Of a DNA stretch of 64,000 bases, positions 43,920 through 55,669 are shown one piece after another. The first letter of the stretch is position 1. Each line of letters opens with the position of its first letter. Both the position numbers and the translations under genes were made by a program. The stretch covers positions 1-64,000 of the forward strand of contig CALNHX010005200.1 in assembly GCA_940337035.1 (NCBI GenBank). Reading direction: 5' to 3'. Source of the stretch: Agriotes lineatus. Its lineage: Eukaryota > Arthropoda > Insecta > Coleoptera > Elateridae. The notes below the pieces were generated by a model. That model did not search any database, had not been told where the DNA came from, and saw only the letters and a program-made list of their open reading frames with translations.

Positions 43920-46260
43920 AAAATAAAACAATAACAAAGTTTTCAAACTCTCATTTATTTTTTCAAATTTTAACTGTCAACTTTCTTAATTTTTCCATAT
44001 TCCAATTTAAAAATGAAAACGTGTAACATATAGTAATACGTTTAGGATAAATTTTAAAAAAACTCTAAATAACTGTTATTTTTTTATATAATAACGGAAA
44101 TTCAGATTTAGTTTATTTCGAGATCACCAAATTTAAAAGTGTTGCAGTTGTTATTGCCACAGAAATATAGTCTGTGTTTTTTATTTTGGCAACCTAAACC
44201 ACAAGAAATTTAATCTTATGACAGGCTAAGTCCACGCTAGAATAAAATTCTGCTGGTAGTGCATTATTACTCTCTTCGTTTATTTAAAATTTTGGTTTCA
44301 ACAAAGTTGCCAGCATACTCTTTTTCTATTAAAAATTTCTGGTCAGCCTATTTTACCATACTTGTGAAGCATTCAACTGTTCATAAGTCGTATAGATATT
44401 GAAATAAACAGCTTCAAATGTTTAGATTTGACGTACATAATAGAAGAACGCAGTGGATTTGCCTAGAAACCCGCAACTCACCAAGTGCAAGTTTAAATTG
44501 CAGCAAAGAATTAAGCCCGCAGGGTTCGCGCCGATATTAAAAGTTGTACGGCCAACAAGTTGGTTAGTGAATGCGGAAATAAGTAACTCGCATGCCGAAG
44601 ACGCATGCGTAAGGTTCCGTTAGCGAGTGCACGCGAGCACAAGGCCAAGGACACGCGCTGCCTACAACAGAATCCTCATCTGCAGATGCCATCGGCACAA
44701 AGAAGTCCGAGTTAATCGCCGACGGCCTCCTCCCAGATTCCTTATTTGTCCACAGATGTATAGGGCGTTCCGTTTTCGATGGAATTGAACGAGAACCTTC
44801 GTTATCATCACGTTTATTTTTCTAGATCAACACGATCGATGGTGAGAAAAGAAATCGAATATATTTTTTGCTTTCTGAGATACAGTCAAAAACATAAAAA
44901 ATTCGACACTGCAGTTCGAAGTCACTGTTTTTGTTTACTCTTTTAGAAAGTATGGCAGGGACGCAGGGATTCTTTACACACCTTTTTACGTAGGCACAAT
45001 CTAGCCAGAATCGATGAGTCGCTTGTATTGTTTGAATTGCCATATCATATTTGGTTTTTTAAATGAAAGTTGTAACTAGCTTCGATACCTGCAAATTCAT
45101 AGCATCCTTTGAAGTTTTTAAATCTACAGGGTCTCGCAGGACCACTGACACAGTATTGTAGTTATATCTATAACAAATGTTTCCTAACCCTACAAGATTA
45201 GCGGCTCGTTTCATGTGGCAAGTCTTCACACACACACACAAGTTTGCTCACAAGCACAAAACAGGCAAATTGCAAAGCCAGGCATGTCGCATGTAAACAA
45301 GAGTACGTGAGCATTACTACATTTAGCAGTACATGTTCGAGATGATAGTACTTGTAGAGTGCTCTGCGGCTCCCGCAATAATCCCACGTAGCTTCTACTA
45401 GTGCACCACCGATGATCTTTCTGTAAAATAACTATAATACGGATGTTTACCGGTTCTCGCGCCCATTAGCCGAATTTTAACTAGACCAATCAGCTCCGAC
45501 CCATGCCAGTGTGAATTGCAACCGAATTCATAAGGTATTTCTGAGAAATGAGAATTCCAGACTATCCAGGTGCGCTTTCTGGATCACTGACAATTGCTTA
45601 TCAGAACAAGGGTCAGTGGTCATCTCGTCGGATGTCCACTGATACCAGGTAAATGTTGCATTATATACGGTATCAATTGGTTGGTGCTACCCAATAATAA
45701 TAATTAGAAACGACATAACTAAAAAGCTTACAGCAAATAAGTGCAGCTATATTTACAATTAGTGTCCAACTCAGCTGCGTGATGGACTCACATACAACCT
45801 CTGGTGGACAGCTAATAATATCTATTGCAGACTATTCTTTCTATTAATCCGCATGATTACCACAAACAACACTTCAAAAATCATAACAGAGCTGTCTCAT
45901 TAGAATGCAACATATAAAACATATTTAAGCAGTTGATTTATTCAAAGGTATATAATAATAAAAATGCCAGTAAATGATAGCATGAATATTTACAAGCAAA
46001 GAAAATGGTGCTAAAGTAAATACTGCAACAATACCTTATATCGTATATACCGTATATCAATGCACAATAATATTATTATAAGCAAACATAATTGTTTCAT
46101 TAGACATGCACTTTAAAGTATAAAATAATTAAATACTAAAAATTTCCAAATGAATGTTATAAGTTAGCAGAATGTAACTGCTTTGGATGAATTTTCCTAT
46201 TAAATCTTATTAAACTTCTACGATTCTGGAAGCTCTGAATTGAAATAGCAAACACACTGA
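43920..46260. other. no recognised gene; CpG-containing island at 44515-44790
   Basis: Most is AT-rich with no recognised feature. The part at 44515-44790 is far richer in G, C and CpG (GCATGCCGAAGACGCATGCG, GAGTGCACGCGAGCACAAGG, GCCGACGGCCTCCTCCCAGA) and includes an NRF1-like CGCATGCG. It could be a promoter of a host gene or a foreign insertion; no exon could be tied to it. Confidence 0.35.
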
Positions 46261-46264
46261 GTTT

Positions 46265-47592
46265 TTTCTTTTCTATGGGGGAGAAACTTTAAACAAAAGA
46301 ATCTTTAAATTATTAACCCAAATATGGAGGGAAGAGGAAATGCCTAGGGAGTGGAAAGAAGGTATAATAGTCCCAATATATAAGAAGGGAGACCCAAAAC
46401 CCTGCGAAAATTACAAGGGAATTACACTACTAAGCACTGTATACAAGATTCTGACCACACTAATAAATAATAAACTAACTAAACACACGGAAATACAAAT
46501 TGGAGAATACCAGAATGGGTTTAGGAGGGGCAGGTCTACTATAGATGCCGTACACACACTGAAGCAAATAACTGAAAAATTCTATGAACACGGACTAGCA
46601 CTACATATTGTATATATAGACTTCAAAAGAGCATTCGATAGTCTGAAAAGAGGGCAGGTAATAAAATCATTGGAGGATATGGGTATACCGAAGAAGCCGA
46701 TAAGACTAATACAAATGGAAAACTCCAAAGCAGCAGTCATGACAGAGGAGGAAGAAACTGAAGACTTTGACAATAATCTGGGAGTAAGACAGGGAGACGG
46801 ATTATCTACAACACTGTTCATCACAGCGGTAGAGGCAATAGTGAAAGAGTGCAATCTCAAAGGAGCTATAACTAACAAAGCAGTGCAAATTGTCGCGTAC
46901 GCAGATGATCTCACGGTGATCGCCAGGGATAAGAGAAGCCTAGGAGAAGCGATTGAAAAATAGGAAACTGTGAGTTCGGAGTAGTGGAAAATTTCAAATA
47001 CTTAGGTATTATGATTAACAATAAAATTAATAGAAGCGTGGAGATCGATCACAGTATACAAGTGGGACATAAAACGTACTATAAATACAAAGACATAATG
47101 AAAAGTAAAAGCATAAGTGTGAAGACAAAAATGAGGGTGTATAGAGCAGCAATTAGACCGGTGGTGACCTAGGGCGCAGAGACGATGAACATAACAAGCT
47201 CGGACTACGAAAAGCTAAGAAGATTTGAAAAGAAGATGATAAGAAGGATATACGGGCCAAATAAATTAGCAGACGACGAATAAAGAGGACTAATGAACTT
47301 CGAAATAACAAACATCCTAGGAGGGGAAGATATAGTGAAAGTAATGAAAGTGCAAAGACTTCGCTGGTATGGCCACATAAGAAGAATGGAAGACAGTAGA
47401 GTGGTAAAGAAAATTACAATGTGGAGAATGGACACAGGAAGGGGAAGAGGGAGACCAAAAAGCAGATGGGAAGACCAGGTACTAGAAGACATAAGGAAGC
47501 TAGGAATACAAGAATGGAGGAGAAAGATAATGGACCGAGACACATGGAAGAAGATAACGGGAGAAGCAAAGACAAATGACAGGCTGGAATAA
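46265..47592 (+). pseudogene. RTE-like retrotransposon reverse transcriptase remnant with YADD
   Basis: The frame is open from about 46268 (YGGETLNKRIFKLLTQIWRE) through 46963: WKEGIIVPIYKKGDPKPCEN, YKGITLLSTVYKIL, YQNGFRRGRSTIDAVHTLKQ, IVYIDFKRAFDSLKRG (first catalytic D), GVRQGDGLSTTLFI, and QIVAYADDLTVIAR (catalytic YADD). At 46964 about 40 residues seem deleted; the next frame resumes FGVVENFKYLGIMIN, then after a stop at 47170 GAETMNITSSDYEKLRRFEK and the conserved C-terminus LRWYGHIRRMEDSRVVKKIT, GRGRGRPKSRWEDQVLEDIR. RT catalytic residues are intact but the copy is 5'-truncated, deleted and has two or three stops. It is of the same general type as the endonuclease fragment at 24640 but not part of it. 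Confidence 0.9.
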
Positions 47593-47599
47593 GTCAAGA

Positions 47600-48005
47600 A
47601 AGAAAGAACGTGGACTAACTCACCACAAAAAGAGAGTTCTAGAGCTCAGGAAAATGAGCGGCTACAATTCCTTAAGGAATGTACAGCCTCTATATATATG
47701 CGCAGATAGAAAAGTGAAACAAAGAAAACCTGATTTTGCATTACCCAAGATTCTGCATGTAGAGGCGGATTTAGGAACAGGCTGACAAGGCTGCAAATTT
47801 TGAAGGCGGTAAATTTGTGATGATACAAAAACTCAAAAAATAAATTAACAACGTTCCTGTGAAGTCTACGTAATTTGATTTAAAAAATCATTTAGTTTTA
47901 TTTTAAGCCAAATTACCGGGACGCAACACCTCTGTGGGAATTTTCAAAATCAGTTCAGTTATAGTCGATATAATATATCATTTAAGAAAACATAATTTGC
48001 ATAAT
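47600..48005. other. no recognised gene
   Basis: Sequence after the retrotransposon tail; the 3' end of that element (poly(A) or repeat tail) is not clear here. Confidence 0.4.
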
Positions 48006-48008
48006 TGA

Positions 48009-48196
48009 GGGCCGGTTGCAGAAAGCCATGTTAAGTCTGGTGTTAGCTAACGCGACGTCAAAGTGAACAAAAACGAATCAAATCTCAAATGCTTATGGTA
48101 ACTAATATATTAGTAAACAAAATTTGATGCGATTTTGTTCACTTTGACGCGATGTTAGCTAACACCAGACTTAACATTGCTTTCTACAACCGGCCC
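48009..48196. mobile_element. Harbinger-like MITE, 188 bp
   Basis: Ends GGGCCGGTTGCAGAAAGCCA and, complemented, GGGCCGGTTGTAGAAAGCAA; arms go on pairing through TGTTAAGTCTGGTGTTAGCT and CAAAGTGAACAAAA for about 65 bases. GGGCCGGTTG termini with a 3-base T(T/G)A flank (TGA left, TTA right) fit the PIF/Harbinger group. Non-coding. Confidence 0.83.
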
Positions 48197-48684
48197 TTAG
48201 TGTGTTTAGTTGGAGCAAAGTCTGTCCTAGGTATAGCAGTAAGTTTTAAACGCTAGCAGATCGCCTTGCGATGACAATACATTTACTTCACAACCATCTG
48301 TAACCGTTATTTGTGTGTTTATTTATTCAACACTGATGGAAAATCACTCACACGCACACTATCAAGCACTAACAAAGACACTAAATGACATATCTATTAA
48401 AAAACCTTTTTCTTTTTAATCTCAATTTAGGTCTTTTACCTGTTATTTCTAGTTTATTCCTCCTACGATGTTGATACTCAACTATGTCGCCATCTCTTTA
48501 GTGGTCTTCTCAGTTCTAGTCTTCCTTCTGGCTTTTTGTTTCTTACAATCCTTGCTATTTTATTCTCGTCCATCTGTGACACGTGGGTATTTCACATTCT
48601 CCTTCTTTGTCTTGTTCACCTCACTATGTCCTCCATCTTGCATGTTCTTCTAGTAATATCATTTCAAATTCTATCCCGTAATGT

Positions 48685-49844
48685 TGTAACGCTCGCATCT
48701 GCAGCAAATTATAAACTGAACATTAAAAATATATTTAATTTGTACATCGCTCAATGAGGCGTTACACCTAACCAACGCTCGAGCTGGTGATAACAAAGCA
48801 TGCAGCCGCTATGCACGGATGAAGCGTAAACCGGTACCTACGCCACGTCGTTCGTATCCAAACCCTCTAGAGAAACATAGATAACAAAGCCGCCTGAAGA
48901 GTATAAAAGAAGACTCCGCAACCATTTTAAATCACTTGTGGCTTCAACTTGAGTTTACCGATCCCGACCAGTCCGACTTGAGTCCCTGGACTTCCCTTCC
49001 CCTAATCTTCTTCCTCTCTCCTGACCGGGTCCTCCGTCGTGACAGCTGAACTGTCTCATAGAGTAGACTTTCAACCTTTACCGGACCAGGCTTTTGGGAT
49101 GTGATAGCTGAACTGTCTCATCAAAAGCTAACCTTCCGCACCTAGCTTTCCCGTAAAGCAAAGCCTCCTGGATTCGATTTCTGCTTTGACAGCTCAACTG
49201 TCTCACCAAATAGAATCCCCCAGGCTTAAACTCTATTGTGACAGCTGAACTGTCACTGTCTCATAAGGTGAACAGCTTAAAACAACCCCCAGCGCACCGT
49301 TCTTAAGGACGAATTCCTGCTTAATGAACCACTTCACCAAGGTGATTGAACACTCAAAGCAACCTAAAATACTAACGTACCTGTATTAAGCTTATGAAGA
49401 ACCTGAAGATACTTCCTGGCCGTTGTCCGAAGGCAAATTACACTGCTCCGGCACGAACGCGTAGCCGCTCAAGTGCCTTTGCGGCCAAATCCATCGGCCA
49501 CCTGTGAACGAATTTCACCAGGTAAAATCGCACGTTGCCGGTACTCTTGACAGCCGTAAACGACACACTCACACACACATAACTAGGAACGTAGAAAACG
49601 CGTTCGCAGAAGAAATATTTAGTTTATTAAAATACATAACATTTGCATAAGAATTAAATATTATTTTCTACAACTACTTAACAACATTATACCGTTGAGT
49701 TATAAATTGTGTTTTCCTAACCTTATACATTTGAGCGGTAGAAATGAACAAACTGTTTGAGATTTTCCGAAATTAGTGGAAGTAATAAATTTCCAGAATA
49801 ATTTACCAGGACTGAAATGAAATTCGGAAGGTTGAAACGTTACA
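48685..49844 (+). promoter_or_regulatory. LTR-like or promoter region with four repeated motifs
   Basis: A TATA box in good context (GAGTATAAAAGAAGACTCCG, about 48899) lies in a markedly less AT-rich segment (48760-49560). Downstream, a GTGACAGCTGAACTGTCTCA motif occurs at 49039, 49101 (GTGATAGCTGAACTGTCTCA), 49186 (one change, CTCAACTG) and 49238 (with an extra CTGTCA). TGTAAC at 48685 and GTTACA at 49844 might be LTR ends, but no clear target duplication is seen. A solo LTR of a Gypsy-like element and a host promoter are both possible. Confidence 0.35.
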
Positions 49845-50165
49845 ATATTTTTCCGATGATTTTGTTATTAATATTTTCTGCTGTTATTGTGGTCTGCACG
49901 AGTCTCTGCTGCGAATATCATTACAGGTCTGACATATGATTTCTATATCTGCGTTTTTCTTTCTATATTTCGATATTTATTGTACCACAAGTTGTCTCTC
50001 AGACAGCGATTATGGCAGGTACCTTTTTGGGCTGATCTCGTTTCGCTACACAGATTCCCTTAATTACAATAATTGATAATTGAAATCAACATGTAGCTGC
50101 AATCTCTACACACAGCTCACGCAACAGCCATAGCGATTGCTTTGTTTAGCAGACGTAACGAGCAC

Positions 50166-50191
50166 CTGACGTCATGAGCCCATGACGTCAG
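50166..50191. promoter_or_regulatory. two CRE sites forming a perfect inverted repeat
   Basis: TGACGTCA occurs at 50167-50174 and 50183-50190 within arms CTGACGTCATG and CATGACGTCAG separated by four bases. TGACGTCA is the full CREB/ATF site. About 95 bases downstream a donor-like AC/GTAAGT (about 50284) ends a less AT-rich stretch (CAGCTTCTTGGAGACGGCGA), so this could be a promoter and first exon. No coding exon is identified. Confidence 0.5.
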
Positions 50192-50299
50192 TGTGTCGAG
50201 GCCTGTCTTCTTTATTAGGTGATATTGTACAAACACCGCAGCTTCTTGGAGACGGCGAGCGGCATTATTTTCAAAACGTTTACGTAAGTAGTTCTAAAA

Positions 50300-53095
50300 A
50301 GTAAGATTTATTATTACTGAATTTGTCGAGACGCTGTTAATCACATGTATTTTGTAAATTCCATAAAACAAGAAAGGTGGGAAAAATTGTTAGCTTATGG
50401 GCGGTAAATAGCTAAATCTGTCTCTGGCTGCAGACCGCGAAAGTGCCGGGATCTTAGATACGTCTCTTCTTGCTATTATACCCTGCTTGCTGCCAGCTCT
50501 TTTCTCAGAACACCGGAAGACAAGTGTTAAAATTCTCGGTTTAACCAGAGGAAGCTTGCGCCATCAAATTAAGCGCACATGGTACCGAGGTACCGAATTA
50601 AGATTTTCAAAATACACCAAAAATGAGCCAATATAGGCAACATGCTCTACCCACAGCCGCTTAAGGTGACCTAATTCCAAGAAACAGCGTCTTTATCTTT
50701 GGGAGAAAAATCCACAAAAAGGCGATTTCGAAGGTATTAAAAATTGCTATTGCGTAACGTGAAAATTTTTGTTCCGTTACATTTTCTGATAAGTGAGCTT
50801 TGTATATAGCCCTAGAACACTGTATACATACTTTACCTTGATTCAATACGGTAATTTAGAATTATTTCTTATTTACTCTACAGTTAGTAGGTCACTCTAT
50901 GGAGAAACCACTTACCCGAAGTTTATAACATGTGAGCAAATGAAAACGAAATCAAGGTTGTCTTAGAAAAAATTAAGTTATGTGCTCCATTACTAATGAT
51001 GTTTTTAATTTAAATATTACAGTTATTATAATTATTGTAGAAGTGGCAGGTTGTTTGAATTATCAAATTTTGAATTGCACATGTTTAATCAAGAACAAAG
51101 AGTTTTTATAATCGAAATGGTTTATGTAGCAGATGTTTAGGTTCTGTATGTGTATTCCATTCTAGAACATTAACATAATGTGAATTAATAAATGACGTAT
51201 GTTTCAATTTTCAAAAACAAGCTTGATTTCACTTACGATTGATCACATGTTATGAGCTAACGACAATAAATAAAAATAATTTTAAGAGCTGTTAAACCTT
51301 AAACTTATAAAAACTGATTCAAATAAAGTAAAGGCTAATGGCTACTGTTCTGCATATAAAGCAGGTTAGGACATTGAAAACAGAATAATTGTAGACACTT
51401 AATTCAATTTATATGAAAAAATCTCAGTGATCAGGATGTTTACATCACAAACAAATATTAAAAGCAAACAGCATACATAATAAATGCGATTCTCATTTAA
51501 TACTATTGCAGATTGGACACTCTGCAGAGGGGCTAACTCATTGAATCGGAGCTCTCGTCAATAGGAATGTTTATTGCCACTCGCTTTTCACAATGAGGAC
51601 CTTTTTAACCTCTTAAGATGACGGGGGAGTTTATTTTATCTATTTTCGCCAACAGTTGTATCGCTAAACGAGCTTTGATTTATACACCATAAATAAGGCT
51701 TAATCTTGTTCCTAAGACAGATGTCTGTACTAATTAATAAGTCTTTTTGGTTCAACGACTAACGAGTCAACGACTTAGCGTTAATAGCCATATCCTTGTC
51801 TGCTGAAACAGAGGTAAAAAGTCGCGAGATTAGGTGTTTAATTTATTGCCGGACAAGTGCTCAGATTAAATAATTTAAGTAGCTAAATTATCCGCAAGCG
51901 CTCTCCCTGCGAAAGAGCTGTTCCGCTATATTAATCATTGCTGACCTCCATGCCCGTTAGGAAAGCTCTGAAAATGGTCCTTAGGTAATCATAATTGTTT
52001 AGCATTTCATGGTAATTATTTACTCGTAGTATTTAACTTCTTTAACCTCGATTCAGGCTTTTCGGTTGCCAGTGTTAATTATTGAACCTTTTTGATTAAC
52101 GTGTAGAAGCAAAATAATGCAAAAACTAAATTAAAATAAAATGCCCAGTCTTCATTATTTAATTTATTTTTTAAAAGGGATATATCTTCCGTACCTTTAT
52201 TAACGATCTTTCACGTCCTGTAATTAGGTAGGACATTAGACTGACAGGACTGCTGATTGATACGTTTTGTTTTATATTTCTGAGCAGCACAATGCTGCTG
52301 CAGTTCTTCAATTATTCCTAATCGGTATTATTTGTGGTAAGAATTTTCATCGTTTTTCTAATCTAAATACCAGTTAAAGTGTCTCCAGGTTAAACAGTTG
52401 TGTTCTCATGATGTTCCATAAATATTTTTTAGCGAATTTATTAAGAGGGGGTGAAATTGTCCATACGAAGGCCGTACCCTTGATGGTCTGGAGAAAGGCT
52501 GACTTAATGATTGTTAAGGTAATAACAGCTTTAGCTAATTTCTTAATGAAGCTTTTTGTTTCTGTTTGTCACGTTAGTGATTTTTATAAAATTAAACAAA
52601 TTAGAACAACCATTTAAATTTGTATCTGATTTGATGAGGATAGTTTAAAATCGAACTTAATTATAAAAACAAACATTATTTCTCTGGTATATTTTTTCGA
52701 CAACCTAGTAAGCAAATGTCAATTTTTTTACTCTCGACGCTTTTGGTAGTAACTGTCAACATGACAGAATAACCGTTTGGTGTAGTACTGCTACAAAAAT
52801 AAAACTAGGACAATGTGTTTTAACTATATTAATCTGAATTTTTAATGTGCAACTGAGATGGAAATAAATTTAAAATTATTTCAAAACGTCTTTGTCAGTC
52901 ATGCTTAGAGTACATACGTTAAAAAGCTAGGATTCTTTCTTGCTTAGAAAACCGTATAACTATTCCACAAATTGCAGATTTATCTGGGTTTCTAATTGTT
53001 TTATATTGTAGCTCTAAATGTTATAATTTGATGTGACATATGACAGGTTTGAATTATTTACATGATTGCTAAATTTATTTATATGAAGCAATAAA
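50300..53095. other. non-repetitive AT-rich sequence, no gene
   Basis: No recognised protein. 51490-52050 is less AT-rich, has no visible repeat structure, and holds many TTAATTA/TAATTA, TTTATG and CAATAAA-like cores; it looks like unique sequence that could be regulatory, but this is an impression only. Confidence 0.35.
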
Positions 53096-53119
53096 ACTCA
53101 CGAACATTTATTTTAAAAT

Positions 53120-53172
53120 TATGGGTGGCGACATGTTTCGAAACCAAACTGGTTTCATCCTCAGGTCATAAT
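53120..53172 (-). ncRNA. small hammerhead-ribozyme-like motif, left outer end
   Basis: Minus strand: CTGAGGA (CUGANGA), T, perfect stem II GAAACC/GGTTTC with loop AGTTT, then GAAAC, ATG, TC, GCC. Core residues and stem II are intact; stem III is almost absent as in Penelope-associated small hammerheads. Stem I is weak here (GAC facing GCC). Confidence 0.6.
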
Positions 53173-53269
53173 GATCATCTATAGAGGCATATGGTTAACA
53201 ATGATGTACATACCATAGCGATTCACTTACTAGTAGAAGTAGTAGAAGCACATGTTAAAGTGAGGTTAA

Positions 53270-53850
53270 AATGAGGTTAATATTTTAAACGTTGAAGACG
53301 AGGTAGGAATTATATTAAAAAAAACACCACACAGACAAACAGCACTCAGACTAAATTTAAATACAAAATTCCTGGATTCAAGGACAATGAAATTACTAGA
53401 GAGGGTCAAAATGTATAAGAACAAATTGAAAGCCAAGTAAGGTACGGAATCAGCAAGTAAAAGAGAAAACAAACTATTTGCTATTCAAGAAAATGTAATT
53501 GGCATCAAAATCTTTGACTTGAGTCTGAATTCATTATTATTGGACATAATTAAAAATATTTCAATTAAATTCAACAACATACAACCTTTAGCAGCTATAT
53601 GCAAGATTTTGTAATCTTTATTAAGATCAAAGCTGTGGTTGGACTCCAAAATGTGATGAGCAGAACCAGATTTATTAGGTTGGTCGATACTAAAATTCTA
53701 GTTTCTAATACAAGCGGAATGTTCTTTGATTCTTTTTCTGAAAGTACATCCAGTTTGACCAATATACAGTCGCACAACGAACAGTCAAAACGGTAGATAC
53801 CAGATCTTTCTAGTAAAGGGGTGGGATCTTTATTGAAGACCACCAATTTC
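53270..53850 (-). pseudogene. Penelope-like GIY-YIG remnant, left arm
   Basis: Minus-strand frame (53846 to 53595) reads VVFNKDPTPLLERSGIYRFD then CSLCDCILVKLDV, a decayed GIY-YIG domain start (GIYRFDC..C), followed by stops and shifted pieces; FLYILTLSSNFIVLESRNFV near 53400 is 3' region shared with the right arm. The YIG part has mutated to ILV. Dead. Confidence 0.72.
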
Positions 53851-54429
53851 TGAAGAGAATTGGTAGTAGAAAAGGAAATTTGAAAATTATATTTAGTTAA
53901 AATGTTTTTATGGACATAAAAATTGTACCATAATAAGGAATTGAATATAAAGTCTTATTTTCAGAATTATTGATAGGGGTTAAGTTTGTTGAAAGTTTTA
54001 TACGGAGTTTATGAAAAATAGGTAAAATAAGTTGAAGATGATAACTGTTTTTAATAGCAATGTATTTAATCTTTAAATTTTAGTATTTGTAGGAGGTCCA
54101 GTTGTACTGACCATACTATCCCTTATTCTTCCTTTCATTCCTTGTCTCATAAACTTGCAAATTTTTATTTAGACGTTTAGTTTCCATTCCTATGTCAACA
54201 GAAAATGTCAATAGAGAATTCAACATTAGTAAATTTATTGCTATTAAAACGGTTATCATCATTAACTAATTTTACCTATTTATCAGAAACTCAGAATAAA
54301 ACTTTCAACAAACTTAACCCCTATCAATAATTCTGAAAGTAAGAATTTTTATTCAATTCTTTATTATGGCACAATTTTTATTTTCATAAAAAGCACTGTA
54401 ACTAAATATAATTTTCAAATTTCCTTTTC

Positions 54430-54800
54430 TACTACCAATTCCCTTCAGAAATTGGTAGTCTTCAATAAAGATCCTACCCCTTTACTAGAAAGATCTGGTG
54501 TCTACCGTCTTGACTGTTCGTCGTACGATTGTTTTTATATTGGTCAAACTGAACGTACTTTCAGAAAAAGAATAAAAGAACATTTCGCTTGTATTAGAGG
54601 CAACAATTTTTACTATCGACCAACCTAATAAATCTGCTATTGCTCATCACATTTTGGAGTCCAACCATAGCTTTAATCTTTATAAAAATTACAAAATTGT
54701 GTATATAGCTGCTAAAGGTTGTATGTTGTTGAATTTAATTGAAATATTTTTAATTATGTCCAATAATAATGAATTCAGACTCAAGTCAAAGATTTTGATG
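54430..54800 (+). pseudogene. Penelope-like GIY-YIG remnant, right arm
   Basis: Plus-strand frame reads VVFNKDPTPLLERSGVYRLD then CSSYDCFYIGQTERTFRKRI and KEHF: a better preserved GIY-YIG domain (GVY, YIGQT, R, KEH). After a one-base shift it continues NKSAIAHHILESNHSF (the SA.AHH.L...H.F motif) and KNYKIVYIAAKGCMLLNLIE. The RT is absent. The inverted partner is at 53270-53850. Confidence 0.82.
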
Positions 54801-55310
54801 CCAATTACATTTTCTTGAATAGCAAATAGTTTGTTTTGTCTTTTACTTGCTGATTCCGTACCTTACTTGGCTTTCAATTTGTTCTTATACATTTTGACCC
54901 TCTCTAGTAATTTCATTGTCCTTGAATCCAGGAATTTTGTATTTAAATTTAGTCTGAGTGCTGTTTGTCTGTGTGGTGTTTTTTTTAATATAATTCCTAC
55001 CTTGTCTTCAACGTTTAAAATCTTAACCTCATTTTAACCTCAGGTATGTAGTTGAATTTACTTGAAATTTTTTAAATTATGTCCGATAATAATGAATTCA
55101 GACTCAAGTCACAGATTTTGATACCAATTACATTTTCTTGAATACTAAATACATAGTTTGTTTTGTCTTTTACTTGCTGATTTCGTGCCTTACTTAGCTT
55201 TCATTTTGTTCTTATACATTTTGACCCTCTATGGTAATTTCATTGTCATTGAATCTAGGGAGTTTTCGACTTGTAAGTTAGGTACCTTTGTATTTAAATT
55301 TAGTCTGAGT
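54720..55310 (+). repeat. direct duplication within the Penelope right arm
   Basis: TATGTTGTTGAATTTAATTG through TTGACCCTCT (54721-54903) recurs from about 55044, with GTAGTTGAATTTACTTGAAA, ATAATGAATTCAGACTCAAG and TTTTGTCTTTTACTTGCTGA at matching positions. Offset about 325 bases; moderate divergence. Confidence 0.85.
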
Positions 55311-55587
55311 GATGTTCGTCTTCAATGGCAGCTACTCCTTTACTTGCCTAATTCTAAAATTCAAAATTTTGATGTATTAACCAGTACAACGATCTTTTTA
55401 ACGTAGTTTGCTGGTTAATTAATTTTTCTTCTCCAGTGTGGTGTGTTTTTTGATATAATTCGTACCTCGTCTTCAGCGTTTAAAATCTTAACCTCACTTT
55501 AACATGTGCTTCAACTACTTCTACTAGTAAGTGAATCTCTATATTATGTACATCATTGTTAACCATATGCCTCTATAGATGATCATT

Positions 55588-55636
55588 TTGGCCTGAGGAT
55601 GAAACCAGTTTGGTTTTGAAACATGTCGCCACCCAT
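55588..55636 (+). ncRNA. small hammerhead-ribozyme-like motif, right outer end
   Basis: TGGC, CTGAGGA (55593-55599), stem II GAAACC/GGTTTT around AGTTT, GAAAC, ATG, TC, GCCA. Stem I pairs four bases (TGGC with GCCA) and the cleavage triplet would be GTC. One stem II base pair is weakened to G-T. Mirror image of the motif at 53120-53172. Confidence 0.6.
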
Positions 55637-55669
55637 AATTAAAAAAAAATGTTCGTGGAGAAGACTATT

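Larger units (their letters stand above)
53105..55665. repeat. 2.6-kb inverted pair of Penelope-like fragments
   Basis: The segment 53105-54030 (minus orientation) and 54270-55665 (plus orientation) are copies in head-to-head arrangement around a spacer of about 240 bases. Inner ends share AAACTTTCAACAAACTTAAC; outer ends share CATGTTAAAGTGAGGTTAA and the hammerhead-like motif. The right arm is longer because 54720-55030 is duplicated as 55040-55310. Penelope-like elements are known for partial, tandem and inverted copies, so this may be one complex insertion. Confidence 0.85.

Noticed and set aside
46582..46914. 110-codon open frame on the minus strand
   Set aside because: It is the shadow of the RT frame, which has clear RT motifs on the plus strand.
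24640..47592. A single large RTE-like element from the endonuclease at 24.6 kb to the RT at 46.3 kb
   Set aside because: More than 18 kb with many unrelated elements lies between them, and each fragment has its own decay; two independent copies are simpler.
47205..47597. 130-codon open frame on the minus strand
   Set aside because: Shadow of the retrotransposon C-terminus (GRGRGRPKSRWED region) on the plus strand.
49831..49848. Hammerhead core at GGTTGAAACGTTACA
   Set aside because: The upstream part reads CTGAAAT and does not fit CUGANGA, and no stem II forms.
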